A stretch of DNA of 64,000 nucleotides from Cordia subcordata (taxonomy: Eukaryota; Streptophyta; Magnoliopsida; Boraginales; Cordiaceae), in assembly GCA_028554755.1 (NCBI GenBank), contig JAPTOF010000005.1:19814001-19878000 (forward strand), written 5' to 3'. Of the stretch, positions 12,997 through 23,805 are shown one piece after another (the first letter of the stretch is position 1; the number at the start of each line of letters is the position of its first letter). Below the pieces are notes generated by a model that ran no database searches, was not told the origin of the DNA, and saw only the letters and a list, made by a program, of their open reading frames with translations. The translations under genes were made by a program, and so were the position numbers.

Positions 12997-13300
12997 GTTA
13001 TGCATATAGGATGGGCGATGAAAATTATACAGCAGCATTTCATTGGATTGGATTAAAAAACCTACGGGTGATGTTGATTGGCACGCATTTCGCATGCTTA
13101 CCTCTACCGTGGATGCTTAGCGGGCTTTGATAATGTTGGTTTCAGCTGCGGGCTCCATCTGTTCCATCTGGTTTTCGTGATCAATTTTCAGCCTTTCGAT
13201 ACTGGGTTCGAATAAAAAATTGGGTTTTGTTGAGAAAAGAAATTGGGTGTTGTTTAAGAAAAGAAATTGGATAAGTGAGATTGTGGGGGAATTGAAGTGT

Positions 13301-13435
13301 TTTCCCGGCGTTTTTTTTTTTTTTTAAATAAAAAAACGCCGTTAAAAAAGACACGAACGCTGTGATTTTTCGCGACGGTTTTAAAAGCGATGCGAAAAAA
13401 TTGCCCGTAACTCCCAATTTTTTTTGCCGTGACAT
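13301..13435. other. CACTA-like subterminal words inside segment P
   Basis: Inverted words such as AACGCCG/CGGCGTT, CGCGACGGTTTT and GCGATGCG resemble subterminal repeats of CACTA-type elements. They are weakly preserved in the 36-kb copy (CCCGGCGTTTTATG, CCCGATGGTT). No terminus was identified. Confidence 0.3.
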
Positions 13436-14029
13436 AATAACTTTCTGATGAAAAAATACATAATAATTTTACCACTCGAACATTTTAACCCCCAATCCTT
13501 ATACATAATTGAAGAAAGAAAAGAAAATAAAAGAAAATAAAGCATTTGCAAACATAGGTGTGTTTAAGTCTGAACACAGTTATCATAATGATACAGACAG
13601 AATCACCAGATACCACATACACATGTACATATATAGATGAAAAATTATTAATATTTGTCTCATATTAGGTGGGGGAAGAGGAAAAAAAAAAAAGCACCAA
13701 TAGGGGCAAGGATTTGGATCCTCTCTAAGTGAAGTTTTCTCTGAGTAATTAGGAGGCGCCTCGTAGATCCTCGGATTTAAATAAATCAATCTAGACCACA
13801 CAATTAAAATTGTGGCAATAATTTTTAAAAAAATGCAATTTTTTTTTCATTTTTAAATTTTCCCCAATCATAAGCCTTTATTCACGCATGGCATAAATTT
13901 CATTTAATATAGGATATACATTGTTAATATGGTAAAACTTGAGTCATAAAAGGAAATAAATAAAACTAAAAATATCGTGGCAAGTTGGGGATTTAAGTAA
14001 AAGATAATGGGGAAAAATGTTTAATTTTA

Positions 14030-14591
14030 GGCTCTGTTTGTTTTGTGGAAAATATTTTTTTGCATTTTTCGGTGTTTGGTTGCCAAAAATAAAAAAATCA
14101 ATGGAAAATATTTTCCTGGTAATGAAAAATGAGGTGATTTTTCTAGAAAATATTTTCCTTTCTAAAATCAGGAAAACATTTTCCCACAATTATGAAACCA
14201 ACCTAGCCAAACCTCAATCCCATCCTCACTCCCTACCTTAGTACTTAAACCCATCTTTATACCTGCCCTAGCCTCTTGCCCTCGAAACTTGGCTCGGCCA
14301 TCGGGACCCCGGCCTTAATGACCTAGCCCCCTGGCCCCTCGTTCATCGGACCCTGGTCCCCGGGACCTGACCTCAGTGTCCCAGACCCCAGCCATTAGGA
14401 CCCGGCCTCAGCCTTGACGTCCCGGGCTTGGCCCTCAAGACTCAGCCCCCAGACCTTGGCCTTATGGCGTCTCAACCCCCAACCCCTACCCCCCGAGACT
14501 GGGACCCACGACCTTGTACCCTAGCTCCAGCCCCACCTGAGGCTTGGGGGCTGTGTCAGGGGAAAACATTTTTCAGAAAACAAACTGAGCC
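14030..14591. mobile_element. Tourist-like (PIF/Harbinger type) MITE with GC-rich core, 562 bp
   Basis: The left end GGCTCTGTTTGTTTTGTGG and the reverse complement of the right end, GGCTCAGTTTGTTTTCTGA, match at about 25 of 29 positions. The element is flanked by TTA on both sides (14027-14029 and 14592-14594), the target duplication typical of Tourist/PIF-Harbinger elements. The empty site is visible in the sister segment at 37931-37944 (AATTTTA followed directly by GTGGATCC). Between AT-rich arms lies about 330 bp of GC-rich degenerate repeats of a GACCC(C)GGCC word (14220-14555). The open frame at 14428-14766 is a by-product of this and is not annotated as a gene. Confidence 0.85.
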
Positions 14592-14769
14592 TTACTGGAT
14601 ACACATTATAAGAAACCGTAACCATAGTAAAAGTAATTTTCCATATTGCATAAGGTTTAGCTTCTTTTTCTGCAAACTTTATATATACTTTCTCTTTCTG
14701 TATCAATCATCGACTTTTAATACCAATCTTTTTTTTTTCTCTCCACAAATTATTCGATCCTATTGAGTA

Positions 14770-15325
14770 TTGATTCATTTCGATGATGAACTAGAAAACA
14801 AAATCCTTTCGCTACTAGACACACTCAAGACTAACAACATCGTGACTCTTCTTGATGATGATTACGACGGCTAGCTCGAAGAAATCTTCAAGCAGTAGCA
14901 GTAAGGGCAAGGTTGGACCTTGCTTAATGATGAGGTTAAAATCTAAGGTATTTAGATGAGTGTTCGAGAACTTTGCTTGTACTCATGATGCTGTCCCCGT
15001 TTCATTCGCTTCTCTTTTAGTTGAGAAGATGTAGGACGTCACATACTCTTTATCCCTTGTTGAAAAACCATCGAAGCTTTTGGTAGATCTTTTCCAAATA
15101 TTGAAGAACCATGCCGAGATTATTGATGATTCCCAGGGCCCTATTTGCCTACAGATAACATGTTCAGTGCCACAAACTCAAGTGGCTAAGGTGATGAATT
15201 TAGCGCTGGGAAACAACTCATACCTTTTTCAGGGCATTGTAACACGTATTGGGGTATTTGGGCTGGCTCAGGATTATATTATCACATGTGCTATTAAGTA
15301 CCCCTTTCCTTTTCGGAAAATATAA
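14770..15325 (+). pseudogene. Decayed copy of an unknown plant protein gene
   Basis: This is a relic of the gene seen at 38174-38764. It opens at the equivalent of residue 46 (IHFDDELENKIL...LLDTLKTNN) and has lost the N-terminal part. It carries in-frame stops where the sister copy has Gln codons (CAG to TAG after YDG, and two stops inside the Q-rich EEIFKQ run) and further small deletions near 14925-14960. The last part (15080-15325) remains open and reads LLVDLFQIL...CSVPQTQVAKVMNLALGNNS. It then continues 32 codons past the point where the 38-kb copy stops, ending in KYPFPFRKI. I do not recognise the family. Confidence 0.75.
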
Positions 15326-15487
15326 GATGATTCGTGATTAATGTCATAGTTTAGATCCTTTGGAAGACTTAAAAGACTAGATGGCACAACGGACCTCAAG
15401 TGTTAATATTTAAAATGATACTCGTGTGTTTTTCTTGGCAAAAATAAGAGTTAGCATATGGAGTTTAGTGTTTGGTGTTTCTAGGAG

Positions 15488-16200
15488 TTTAGCATAACAA
15501 TATTCAATAGGGATGCTTGCTTCTCTCATTAGTTGTTCTTGTTTATCATTCTCATGCCATCAGTTGTCCTTGAACTTTATTTCTACACTTTACTTTGCAG
15601 ACATACTTTTCCTCTTTTATTTTGATTTTCAAGGTTTTGGATAAATTCTATATAGTATTAGTATTTCATGCTCAATTATATTACTATATTTATTTTGTCT
15701 TTGTCATATGTACCTTTGAAGAATGTTGGTAGATTTGTCTTTTTCAATTTTCAATAGTCATTGACTAATTTGTGATTTCAGCTTATCATTTCTGCTTTAC
15801 TTGCGGCTCATATAAATTGGGAAGTGAAAAAAATAGCAGTATTCAAGTCAATTGTATTTTTAATTGAGTGTATATAGAGCAAATGCTCTGAGAATGATAC
15901 GTGTACCTCTATGGTAGAAGCTTCTGTTGGAGCACACAAGCATGTTTTGCAAGATGTGTAGCAAAATATAATTGTTTATATGATCATATGCTTAATGCTT
16001 AAGCTTGGATAAAAACAAACTAATGAAACTAATGGGTTACATGGATATGCCAAGAGTGGTTTTTCTCAGTACTGGTTAAGGCTAAAAGTTCAACTTTTGC
16101 CTTTGTGCATATATTCATTCATAAACAAGAAAAGGGAGAGATATTTTATGCTATTGAGATAGATTATGCCTCAGCAGTTTTAGTTAATTAATCTAGGTGT
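15488..16200. other. Intergenic DNA
   Basis: AT-rich sequence between segment P and the copia relic. I see no gene, terminus or repeat in it. Confidence 0.55.
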
Positions 16201-16201
16201 A

Positions 16202-17640
16202 TTAGAGCTTGTAGCCTTTAACCAGATTCAATTTCACTAAGGCCTTTAACTTGTCCATAGTAAGATGACGAAATCTAGCATGCCATGTGTGAGCACTATC
16301 ATTACTACTCATCTTCTCCATATACGAATTAGAGGCAGATAAAACAAATAAATCATTAACTCTCTTACCAGTATGAATCATGTCTACCTTGATCTCTTTG
16401 ATATTGCGAAAGAACTTCACATCATGTGGGCCAAAAACACAAAGTTTCCAGCATCAACAACATTTGCAATAGAGAACAAAATTTTCTTCCTTCCTGGAAC
16501 ATGAAACACACTATTAAGTGTGGTGCTATCTTTATTTTTATTGTTGATGACAATAATCCCTTCATTCTCCACATGATGGACAATAATATTATTTGCTGTT
16601 ACAATGGCATCGCAACCATTATATTCCCTAAAATTTGAAAACTTGAATTGGTCTCCTGTGAAATGATGTCTACAACCAGAATCCACAATCCAATCATCTT
16701 CAAAGTTGATGGAAGTCATGAAATTTACGTTTCTTGTCTCCACTATGAAGCACTTTCTCCAATCTTCTTCTTCGTCGACTTTTGAGGTTTCAGCCACGTT
16801 GCTTTCCGTAGCTCGATAATATCTTCTTATGTGTCCTATTCTACCACACTTGTGGCATTTGATAATTTTCTTCCAATGCATTCTAGAGTTCTCTTCTTTA
16901 CCTCCTTGAGAGCTTAAACCATTTTGGTTTCCCTTTATGTTGAAATTCTTCTTCCTTGTTTCAAGAGCATTTCCTTCCCCTTCATTAATGGAAACACTAG
17001 CCATCTGTTTAGCTAATGACTCTTGTGATGATAATAAATTTTCAAACTCCTCCAAGGAAGGTTGTTGAGCCCATCCTTGAATTGATGTCATGAATGGAAC
17101 GCATTCTGGCTTCAATCCTCAAATAATATTTCACCTTATTAGCTTCAGAAATTGCCTCATCTGGATTCAAAAGAGAGATTTCTGAACAAAAGTTTTTGAC
17201 TTATAGAAAGTATTTAGTATTAGAAAGAGTAGCTTGAGTAGTGTTTGCCAATTCATTCTCTAAAATTTGCAACCGAGCTTTATCCTTTTTGTTGAACAAT
17301 CTGTCAAGGGTCTGCCATATTTCATGGGCTGATTTGCATCACATAATGTGATAGAACAAGCCATGAGCAATTGATCTCTTTAAAATAAACTCAACTTTTG
17401 CATTCTGCTGCTTCCATTTCTTGAATGCATAAGCATTTTTCAGCATATTGGCTGGAGCATTTGTTTATCTCCATTGACGATCTCCCATAGTTCTTCGCTA
17501 ACAAGATACGGCTCTATACAAGTCCTCTATACTCGGTAGTTGGACTAGTTTAATAGCTCCATAACAAGTCCACTAACAAGACCACTTGCATCCATTTTTT
17601 AGGCACCAGTTGAAGCTTCCGCCAAGAGTTTTTTACACAA
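16202..17640 (-). pseudogene. copia gag-protease-preintegrase polyprotein relic
   Basis: The open part (16417-17115) encodes a gag C-terminus with the zinc-knuckle relic CHKCGRIGHIRRYY. Its last cysteine is replaced by tyrosine, so the knuckle is broken. It is followed by the copia aspartic protease motif WIVDSGCRHHFTG with DSG intact. A frameshift near 16430 moves the reading into the frame of 16202-16420, whose HTWHARFRHLTMDKLKAL matches the GAG-pre-integrase domain (normally H-x-RLGH, so GH is changed to RH). Upstream, 17120-17590 reads as a copia-type gag domain (KNAYAFKKWKQQNAKVEF, HEIWQTLDRLFN) broken by several stops. Confidence 0.8.
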
Positions 17641-17674
17641 GAAAATCAATTAGAGCCCTATGGCTTTGATACTG

Positions 17675-17952
17675 TGATGAATATAGTGTATCATATTTCT
17701 ACACTAGCCTAAGATTGACAACCAAGATGTGGAAGATTACAACCAACTAGTGAGTAAATTAACACCTAAAAAATGTGTATGAATGTAAGAGAGAATTTGA
17801 GTGATATAACTTGTAAGAGAACTTAACTGTTTTTCTTGGCTTGTTACAGATGCTACAGCATATATATAGTGCTCAAGAGAGAAATCTAGACTCGTTAATA
17901 ACTCTAGTCAAACATTGTAAACGTAAGAGCTTAGGAAATGAAATACTAATCA
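17675..17952 (-). repeat. Putative 5' LTR of the copia relic
   Basis: On the minus strand the 278-bp segment opens TGATTAG and ends TTCATCA, giving TGAT...ATCA termini. It contains a TATA-like CTATATATATGCTG about 90 bp in, and it abuts the degenerate primer-binding site. No partner LTR exists in the window, so the limits rest on termini and position only. Confidence 0.5.
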
Positions 17953-20050
17953 TTCCTCCTCTAGAACCATATTCACAATAAACAACATAGAAAACTCAAT
18001 AATTTGCTCCAAAAAATCAACTTTAATACTTTCACAGTTCCAGTGTCCACATCGATACGGTGGCTTCACAATTTTCCTACCCAGGTAGCTCTTGGATGTC
18101 ACACAAGAATGACTCGTGGAAGTCAATAAGAAGGTTTTCGACACTTTCCCATACCATGGACTGGCCAATTTTCTGGAAGTCAAAGGATTCAAAAATAGGG
18201 ATCTAGCAGTATACAATAAAATGTCATACACCACTACCAGTTTGAGAGGTTAGCTTCTTGGTTTTACTTATTTTTTCTTTCTTTTTTTTTTTGTTTTTTT
18301 GTTTTTAACTATGAAACACAGACTCGATATACGGACACCTGACATAACGCAATGCCACCGGCCTATACGTACTTTTTGCTAAAAACTAGGATACGACAAG
18401 TTGGCATATGCTCCATAAAATATATCTAAATTTATTATATATAGTGAATAATCATAAACTAGATATATTAACCTATTGCCTATTGTTGACCAAAGTAATA
18501 GATAAATAATTTGAAATTAGACAAGTTTTGAAGAATAAAATTTTATATAGGGATTACAAAAGGAAAAGAAGATACAATTAATCCAAATGTATGGTGAAAT
18601 AAAAAGTTAAGTAGATTTGCATTTAATACAAGTATAGGGTGAGAGTTAAATAGATTAGCATAAAATATTAACTATTTATTATTTTAAAGATGATAGTCAA
18701 AATATTATAAAATCGTATCTAGAAATATTATGTACCAAATATATTTAAAAAGTCGTATATTACATTTCTAAAGAATATTTTATTTTTTACCTCTAAGTTA
18801 TAGACGCACATTTACATTAGAAATACAAAATTTTATCACTTTAGTTATTAGTGAAGAAAGGCTAAGACATTGTTCGACATTCAGGAGTGTCGGAAGTGCG
18901 AGGAGAGTATTGAGAAAAATAAAAGTAATTTAAATTATTGGATACGTGTTGGAGAGTATCAAGATAATGTCGATCTTCGACACAGGTCAGACACGGGTAC
19001 GCAACCCTTCGAAAGTGTTAGTGTTTCACAGGTTTTTAATTCCATTTATTTTTTATTTATGGATTATTGTTTTATTGTATTGTACAGTGTTGCGGTGCAA
19101 GTATGGATTCTTGCAGCTTGCTAAGTATGAAACGTGAATTTAGATATTACGTGGAAATGTTTTGTATATGTGAAATTGTTTGCTAGAATGTTGATGCTTA
19201 GTGGAGTTTCGAATGTATTGTACAGTGTTGCGGTATAATTGCTAGAATGTTTTTTGCTAAGAGAATTGCTAGAATGTTGTTTGCCAGAATGTATATACAA
19301 TTGTTGGATTTATTGATGATTCTTGTATTTTTCCCTGCTTTATTGACAATCATATAGAATCCATCACATAATTAAAGCATATCAACATCATAAACTGTGT
19401 ATACTTGTGTGTGCCAGTGTGTTTGCTAGTGTGAGTGAGATAGCTAAAATTAGATTAAATGGCAGTGTGCTAGCTAAACGACAGATGATATATATACACA
19501 CACATATGTTCAGGAGGTTCCACGTGGCAAAAAGACGAGCTGAGATGTTGCTTGGCTGGCATGAAAGACCCCCTGTTGCCACGTCAGCTTGGAGGTGTAA
19601 TTAAAACTCTTAAAACCAACGACCCTTTGTTAATGGTTAGGGACATTTTAGTATTTGAATGTAAGAAAATCTTGCGTGGCATGTATTTGTGAGGAGTCTC
19701 CCTAGCTATAACGTTATAGGATCCTGACCAGATAATTTCATTTTTGTGTCTTCTAGTAATTTAATTTGTACTTTTGTATTTCATGTTGGTGTTGGTGTTT
19801 ATTAGGAAATTGATCAACAAAAGTGTACATTTTCTATCAATGAATTTCTATCTTTTTACGCATGGATTTAATTGTGAGATATTACCAACTCTGTTTTTAG
19901 ATAACGAGATATTTAGTTTATGTAGAATCATATTAGATTGATCACATGATGTTACAATTATTTGTAATTAGTTGTTGAAATGGTAACGAGGACAAGCAAA
20001 TTTTTTGTAAGAATTTCACCTTGAATTTCTTCTTCTTTCTTCCCAACTAA
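17953..20050. other. Intergenic DNA
   Basis: No gene is supported. A 94-codon minus-strand frame (17950-18234) has no recognisable domain. At 19060-19290, TATTGTACAGTGTTGCGGT occurs twice and TTGCTAGAATGTT several times, a decayed short repeat. A perfect CCACGTGG G-box at 19520 is followed about 55 bp later by an inverted TGCCACGTCAG word. No exon follows. Confidence 0.5.
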
Positions 20051-20053
20051 ATG

Positions 20054-20262
20054 CTCATTTGGATCAACTTTTTTTTGTATGAAAAAATGTTTTTTTCCCT
20101 TGAAAAAACACTTTCTTTTTGTAACAAGTATTTGGATCAACTTAAAAAAATAATAATAAATAAAACTCTAAAGCTCAATTCAACTTTTCTTAGAAGTCAA
20201 ATTTTTTTTCAAAAGTTATAAAAATAAGTACTTCCAAGAAAAACCAATTCGAACAAACCACA
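20054..20262. mobile_element. GTTTGGATTGA-family MITE, diverged copy
   Basis: This opens CATTTGGATCAACTTTTTTTT and closes AAAACCAATTCGAACAAACC around T-rich and A-rich sequence with a CTAAAGCTCAATTCAACTTTTC core, as in the copies at 9035, 43527 and 62311. The ends are diverged. Confidence 0.5.
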
Positions 20263-20582
20263 AATCTATCTTGTATTGTTATAAGAAAAACAAATCCTTA
20301 AGGGCTTTGGGTGATCCTTTCCTCCAGAACTCTTGACCTCTTCGTTCTTAACTGAACATGCACGCTTGAGATGTTCACATCATCATAGATTCATGGGGTC
20401 ATGACAAATGAAGAACAAACAAAATGTTACCTGTAGACATATTCACCTGAAAACTTGTTTAATTTCCGTTCCAGTACATATCTCATACAACAACAGAACA
20501 AAATTAGCTCCTTATACAACAACGAAACAATACCAATACGTGCAGAAATGGTCTAGGTGAATTTAGGAAATAAACAAACCAA

Positions 20583-21930
20583 TACCAATACGTGCAGAAA
20601 TGGTCTAGGTGAATTTAGGAAATAAACAACTTCGAGATCAAAGACATGCAGATAAGAGACATTGACTAGCGAGTAGCAAACTATAAGATATCACGTTGGA
20701 TACGTCATTGTAAGACAAATCTGCATTTAAATAAGAAACTGACGAGGCCCATGTTGCTGCCCCCCACAACGCATATATTTTACTTCGTAAATCTTTGAGC
20801 AATATATTTCTTAGGCATGGATCCAACCAATATCGATCCATCACAAATATTGTCTAGTTCTTAATCTTGGGATGCGTTGCACTATATATTAGGGTTGTAA
20901 TTTTCGAATGGATGAATATCGAATATGATCCTATTTGAATAAGCTTCTTGTTATTAAAAAGAAAACGAGTAAACTTTTCTTCAACTTCAAATTTCCTAGA
21001 CATGAGGTCTTCTTTTTCCCTCCCTTTTGATAAGAAAAATCCAATTAATGGAACTCGACCATTAATTAATAAATTTTCAGAATCAAAGTAAAACTTTGTT
21101 TTAATGATATATCATGTAAATTAGAAACAGAACTTTAAATGGTATTGAAGGAGACCCAAACCTGAATGCACCTTAAGAGCTTTCTCAATCTTAAACAACT
21201 TAACTATGCCCTAAAGACTATTAAACATAAATCATTAGTTAAAACTCAAAGCACTAATTTATAAATCACTCTCGTATCGTGCATCTCATTTTGAACTAAT
21301 ACGCTCATATGGGCACGGCTATTTACGACTCTTATCAAATGTGACTGCCACACTCTCTCCACTAGATACCTTTGCTTAGTTGGACCACATCATCTCAAAA
21401 GAATCATAGGTGCACTTATGACCCTTTTTCCATTTTTCTTCCAAATCTCAGGAGTTAAAACGGTCCCATAATAATGCATTGCCTTTATCCCCGGGAAATA
21501 TGCTGGAAAGAGGCCCTGGGAAACTGGATTTTATTTGCGCTTCTCCAGCGCTGCTTTTACTTTTGGAGGCTTGAAATAAGCAGATACGCAAAGTCAAAAG
21601 CATCACAAAAAGGCAGCTTATGTACAATGTATTTATGAGGATAAGTTCTTGCCGACCAGTTCATTGAATCACACATTTGAAAGCGTTTCTAACGATATGG
21701 GACATGAACCACTTATGAAGATCGAAAATGCCATACCTACTTGTAACCGTAAAAGCAAGCCCCGTCTTTTATTTAAAATTTTTTTTGGAAATATACAAGA
21801 CCTACTATATTTGATTACTTTGTCTTGTGGATGTTACTTGGGCGAGAATGACTGGCCCAGTCCAGCCTACTAGTTGGTTCAACACAACCTTGTTAAGACT
21901 ATGATTTTCTTATGGGTTAATTTTACAATA
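20583..21930. repeat. Duplicated segment X, copy 2
   Basis: This is the direct-repeat partner of 10543-11882, offset by about 10,050 bp. It is preceded by two extra copies of a short GTGCAGAAATGGTCTAGGTG unit (20536, 20592). It runs straight into an uninterrupted foldback element, so it supplies the empty site for the 728-bp insertion in copy 1. No coding frame is conserved. Confidence 0.8.
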
Positions 21931-22445
21931 AGTTCCCATATTTGTAATCAATTTTTAAATTAGTCTATGTTGTTTTGAAATATTCAAATTAGTCATTAAT
22001 GTTTTACAAATATAATCAAATTAGTTTATATGGCTTTTAAAAAATTCATATTAGTCTTATATTTCATAAAGATAGTCAAACTAGTTTCTATTGTTTAAAA
22101 AATTTACATGAATCCTCAATGTCTTAAAATTTACTCAAATTAGTTTCCGTTTTAAGAAAAAATAAATGGAAAAGATTGGGGCTAAGTTAAATAAGTGTTT
22201 AAAACATTAAGGACTAATATGAATTTTTTTACAAAAAAAGTAGGACTAATTTGACTATTTTTGCTAAATATTGAGAACTAATGTGAGTATTTTTAAACAA
22301 TTGGGATTAGTTTGAGCATATTCGTAAAACATTGAAGAGCAATTTGGATATCTATAAAATGTTAAGAACTAATTTGAATATTTTAAAATAATAGAGATTA
22401 ATTTGAACAAACAAGAAAACAATATAGACTATTTTTGAAATTTTC
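21930..22445. mobile_element. Foldback (long inverted repeat) element, most complete copy
   Basis: Two arms of about 240 bp are inverted around a turn near 22165-22180 (TTTCCGTTTTAAGAAAA). Each arm is built from units of about 35 bp: CAAATTAGT plus a T-rich part on the left arm, and GGACTAATTTGA plus TTTTAAA on the right arm. There is no coding capacity. Copies or halves are at 12627 and 36260. Confidence 0.7.
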
Positions 22446-23020
22446 CCATATCTTATTATATTGTTTAGGTGCTTGGAAATGAAAAAGATTAACGGTGAAA
22501 GAGATGGGCCGTTTGTTTGGACCGGGGAACGATGATAATGCTACTTATTTTTATTTATACTCTGACTTTTTTGTTGATCAATTTGTCCACTTCTCGCACA
22601 ATTGTGTCTATAACCATCGGATAGTACTTCCTCGGGGCTGCTTTGCGGGTGTCTGATCCCGAACGTTCTATCCATATGAGATCTTGTCTGAGCATCTCAA
22701 GATAAAAATGCCTCGCGTAGGATAAAACTCAGTTTAGTTTGATTTTTCACAAGCATAATCCTTTTCCGAACGATGAAAATACATATCAGCCCACACCAGT
22801 GGGCTCAATGTCGGCAATAAGAGCATGTTGTTATCCAATTAGCGACCTTGTTTCGTGTCGTTTGAACACCAAAGGAATCGAATACCACAAAAGTTGCTGG
22901 GGATTGCGTCGATGTCGGAAATTCTGATATGAATTTTCTAGCTAATTTTGTTGGCATTCATGTTTAAAAAGGTTGAAGAACTTGCTTAGAGTCTGTCCCC
23001 ATTAAGATGTTGAGATACTT
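22446..23020. other. Intergenic DNA with an unresolved less AT-rich patch
   Basis: The patch 22640-22930 has a base composition closer to coding DNA and holds a 62-codon frame (22739-22927, ending CWGLRRCRKF). It has no recognisable motif and no neighbouring exon. It may be a gene fragment. Confidence 0.35.
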
Positions 23021-23021
23021 G

Positions 23022-23655
23022 TTACCTGAATCAAACTCATATATATAAATCTGATCACCCATTGCTTCAGCTCAGAGGATCCCTGGAAATGAAACTTCCA
23101 GGCCTTTTCAACAAATCATTCTTCTTTTATGATCTCCACAGACTACAGCAACACCTGAAACTGAGCAAAAACCGTATGGTTGTTACCTGAAGCAAATGCA
23201 CACATAAGTCTGATTGCGATTGCTTCAGCCGGCAGAGGATCTGGCGATGAAACGCCAGGCCTTTCCCTTTGTCAGCTTTCTTTGATTATCTCTGGAGACT
23301 ATAAGAACATCATAGTGGAAACTGAGCAAAATCACATACAGTTCTCACCTAAAACAAACACACATGTAAATGTGATCGGTGTTGGTTCAGCTGGTAGAGG
23401 ATCTTGCAATGAAATTGCCTGGCCTTTCCATTCATCAATCTTCTTTAATCATCTCCACGGACTTGAAGAACATCATAGTGGAAACCGAGCAAAATCATAT
23501 ATAGTCGTTACCTGAAGCAAATGCACGCGTAAATCTCATCGTCATTGCTTCCGCCAGTGAAGGATCTGGCAATGAAACTGCCAGGCCTTTCCATCCATTG
23601 GTCTTCTTTAATGATCTCCAGACTATGACGCTGGAAACTGAACAAAATCATATGT
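23022..23655. repeat. Four-copy tandem repeat downstream of the potassium transporter gene
   Basis: Units of about 163 bp begin near 23022, 23184, 23346 and 23510. Each contains GTTACCTGAA(G/T)CAAA, ATTGCTTCAGC, GAGGATC(T/C)GGCAATGAAA, a C(C)AGGCCTTTCC word and GAAACTGAGCAAAATCA. Copies are diverged but aligned through their whole length. The array ends about 150 bp beyond the stop codon of the transporter gene, so it may lie in its 3' transcribed region. Confidence 0.8.
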
Positions 23656-23805
23656 GTGGAAATTGCTCGTCTTGAAAGTCAAGTATATTTGTAAATATCC
23701 TATGTGCAAGTGAATTTCAATATTTGTAACAGTAGTCACCTCTGGTCTATCATATAAAAAGCAAAATGAGACATATACATGATACATTGCCCTGTCTAAC
23801 CAAAA

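Larger units (their letters stand above)
12997..15487. repeat. Duplicated segment P, copy 1
   Basis: This is homologous in direct orientation to 36403-38990. Shared parts include GATGGGCGATGAAAATTATA (13009), AAAAGAAATTGGG repeats (about 13236), GGTAAAACTTGA (13931), the leader TTAATACCAATC (14717) and the coding remnant at 14770-15325. This copy carries a 562-bp Tourist-like insertion at 14030. It lacks about 200 bp that include the N-terminal coding part of the 38-kb copy. Confidence 0.85.
16202..17952 (-). mobile_element. Truncated Ty1/copia (TNT1-94-like) retrotransposon
   Basis: On the minus strand this runs from a putative 5' LTR (17675-17952) through a gag region full of stops (about 17120-17640), an open gag/protease stretch (16417-17115) and a GAG-pre-integrase remnant (16202-16420). 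It stops there: integrase, reverse transcriptase, RNase H and the 3' LTR are absent. The tRNA-Met-type primer site is degenerate (CAGTATCAAAGCC just after the LTR). It is dead by several stops and at least one frameshift. Confidence 0.8.

Noticed and set aside
14428..14766. 112-codon open frame
   Set aside because: It lies mostly in the GC-rich repeat core of the Tourist-like element and runs into its flank. Proline-rich low complexity, no domain.
10543..21930. Segment X copies as LTRs of one large 11-kb retrotransposon
   Set aside because: Ends are not TG...CA, no primer site or polypurine tract adjoins them, and the enclosed copia relic is in the opposite orientation with its own LTR.
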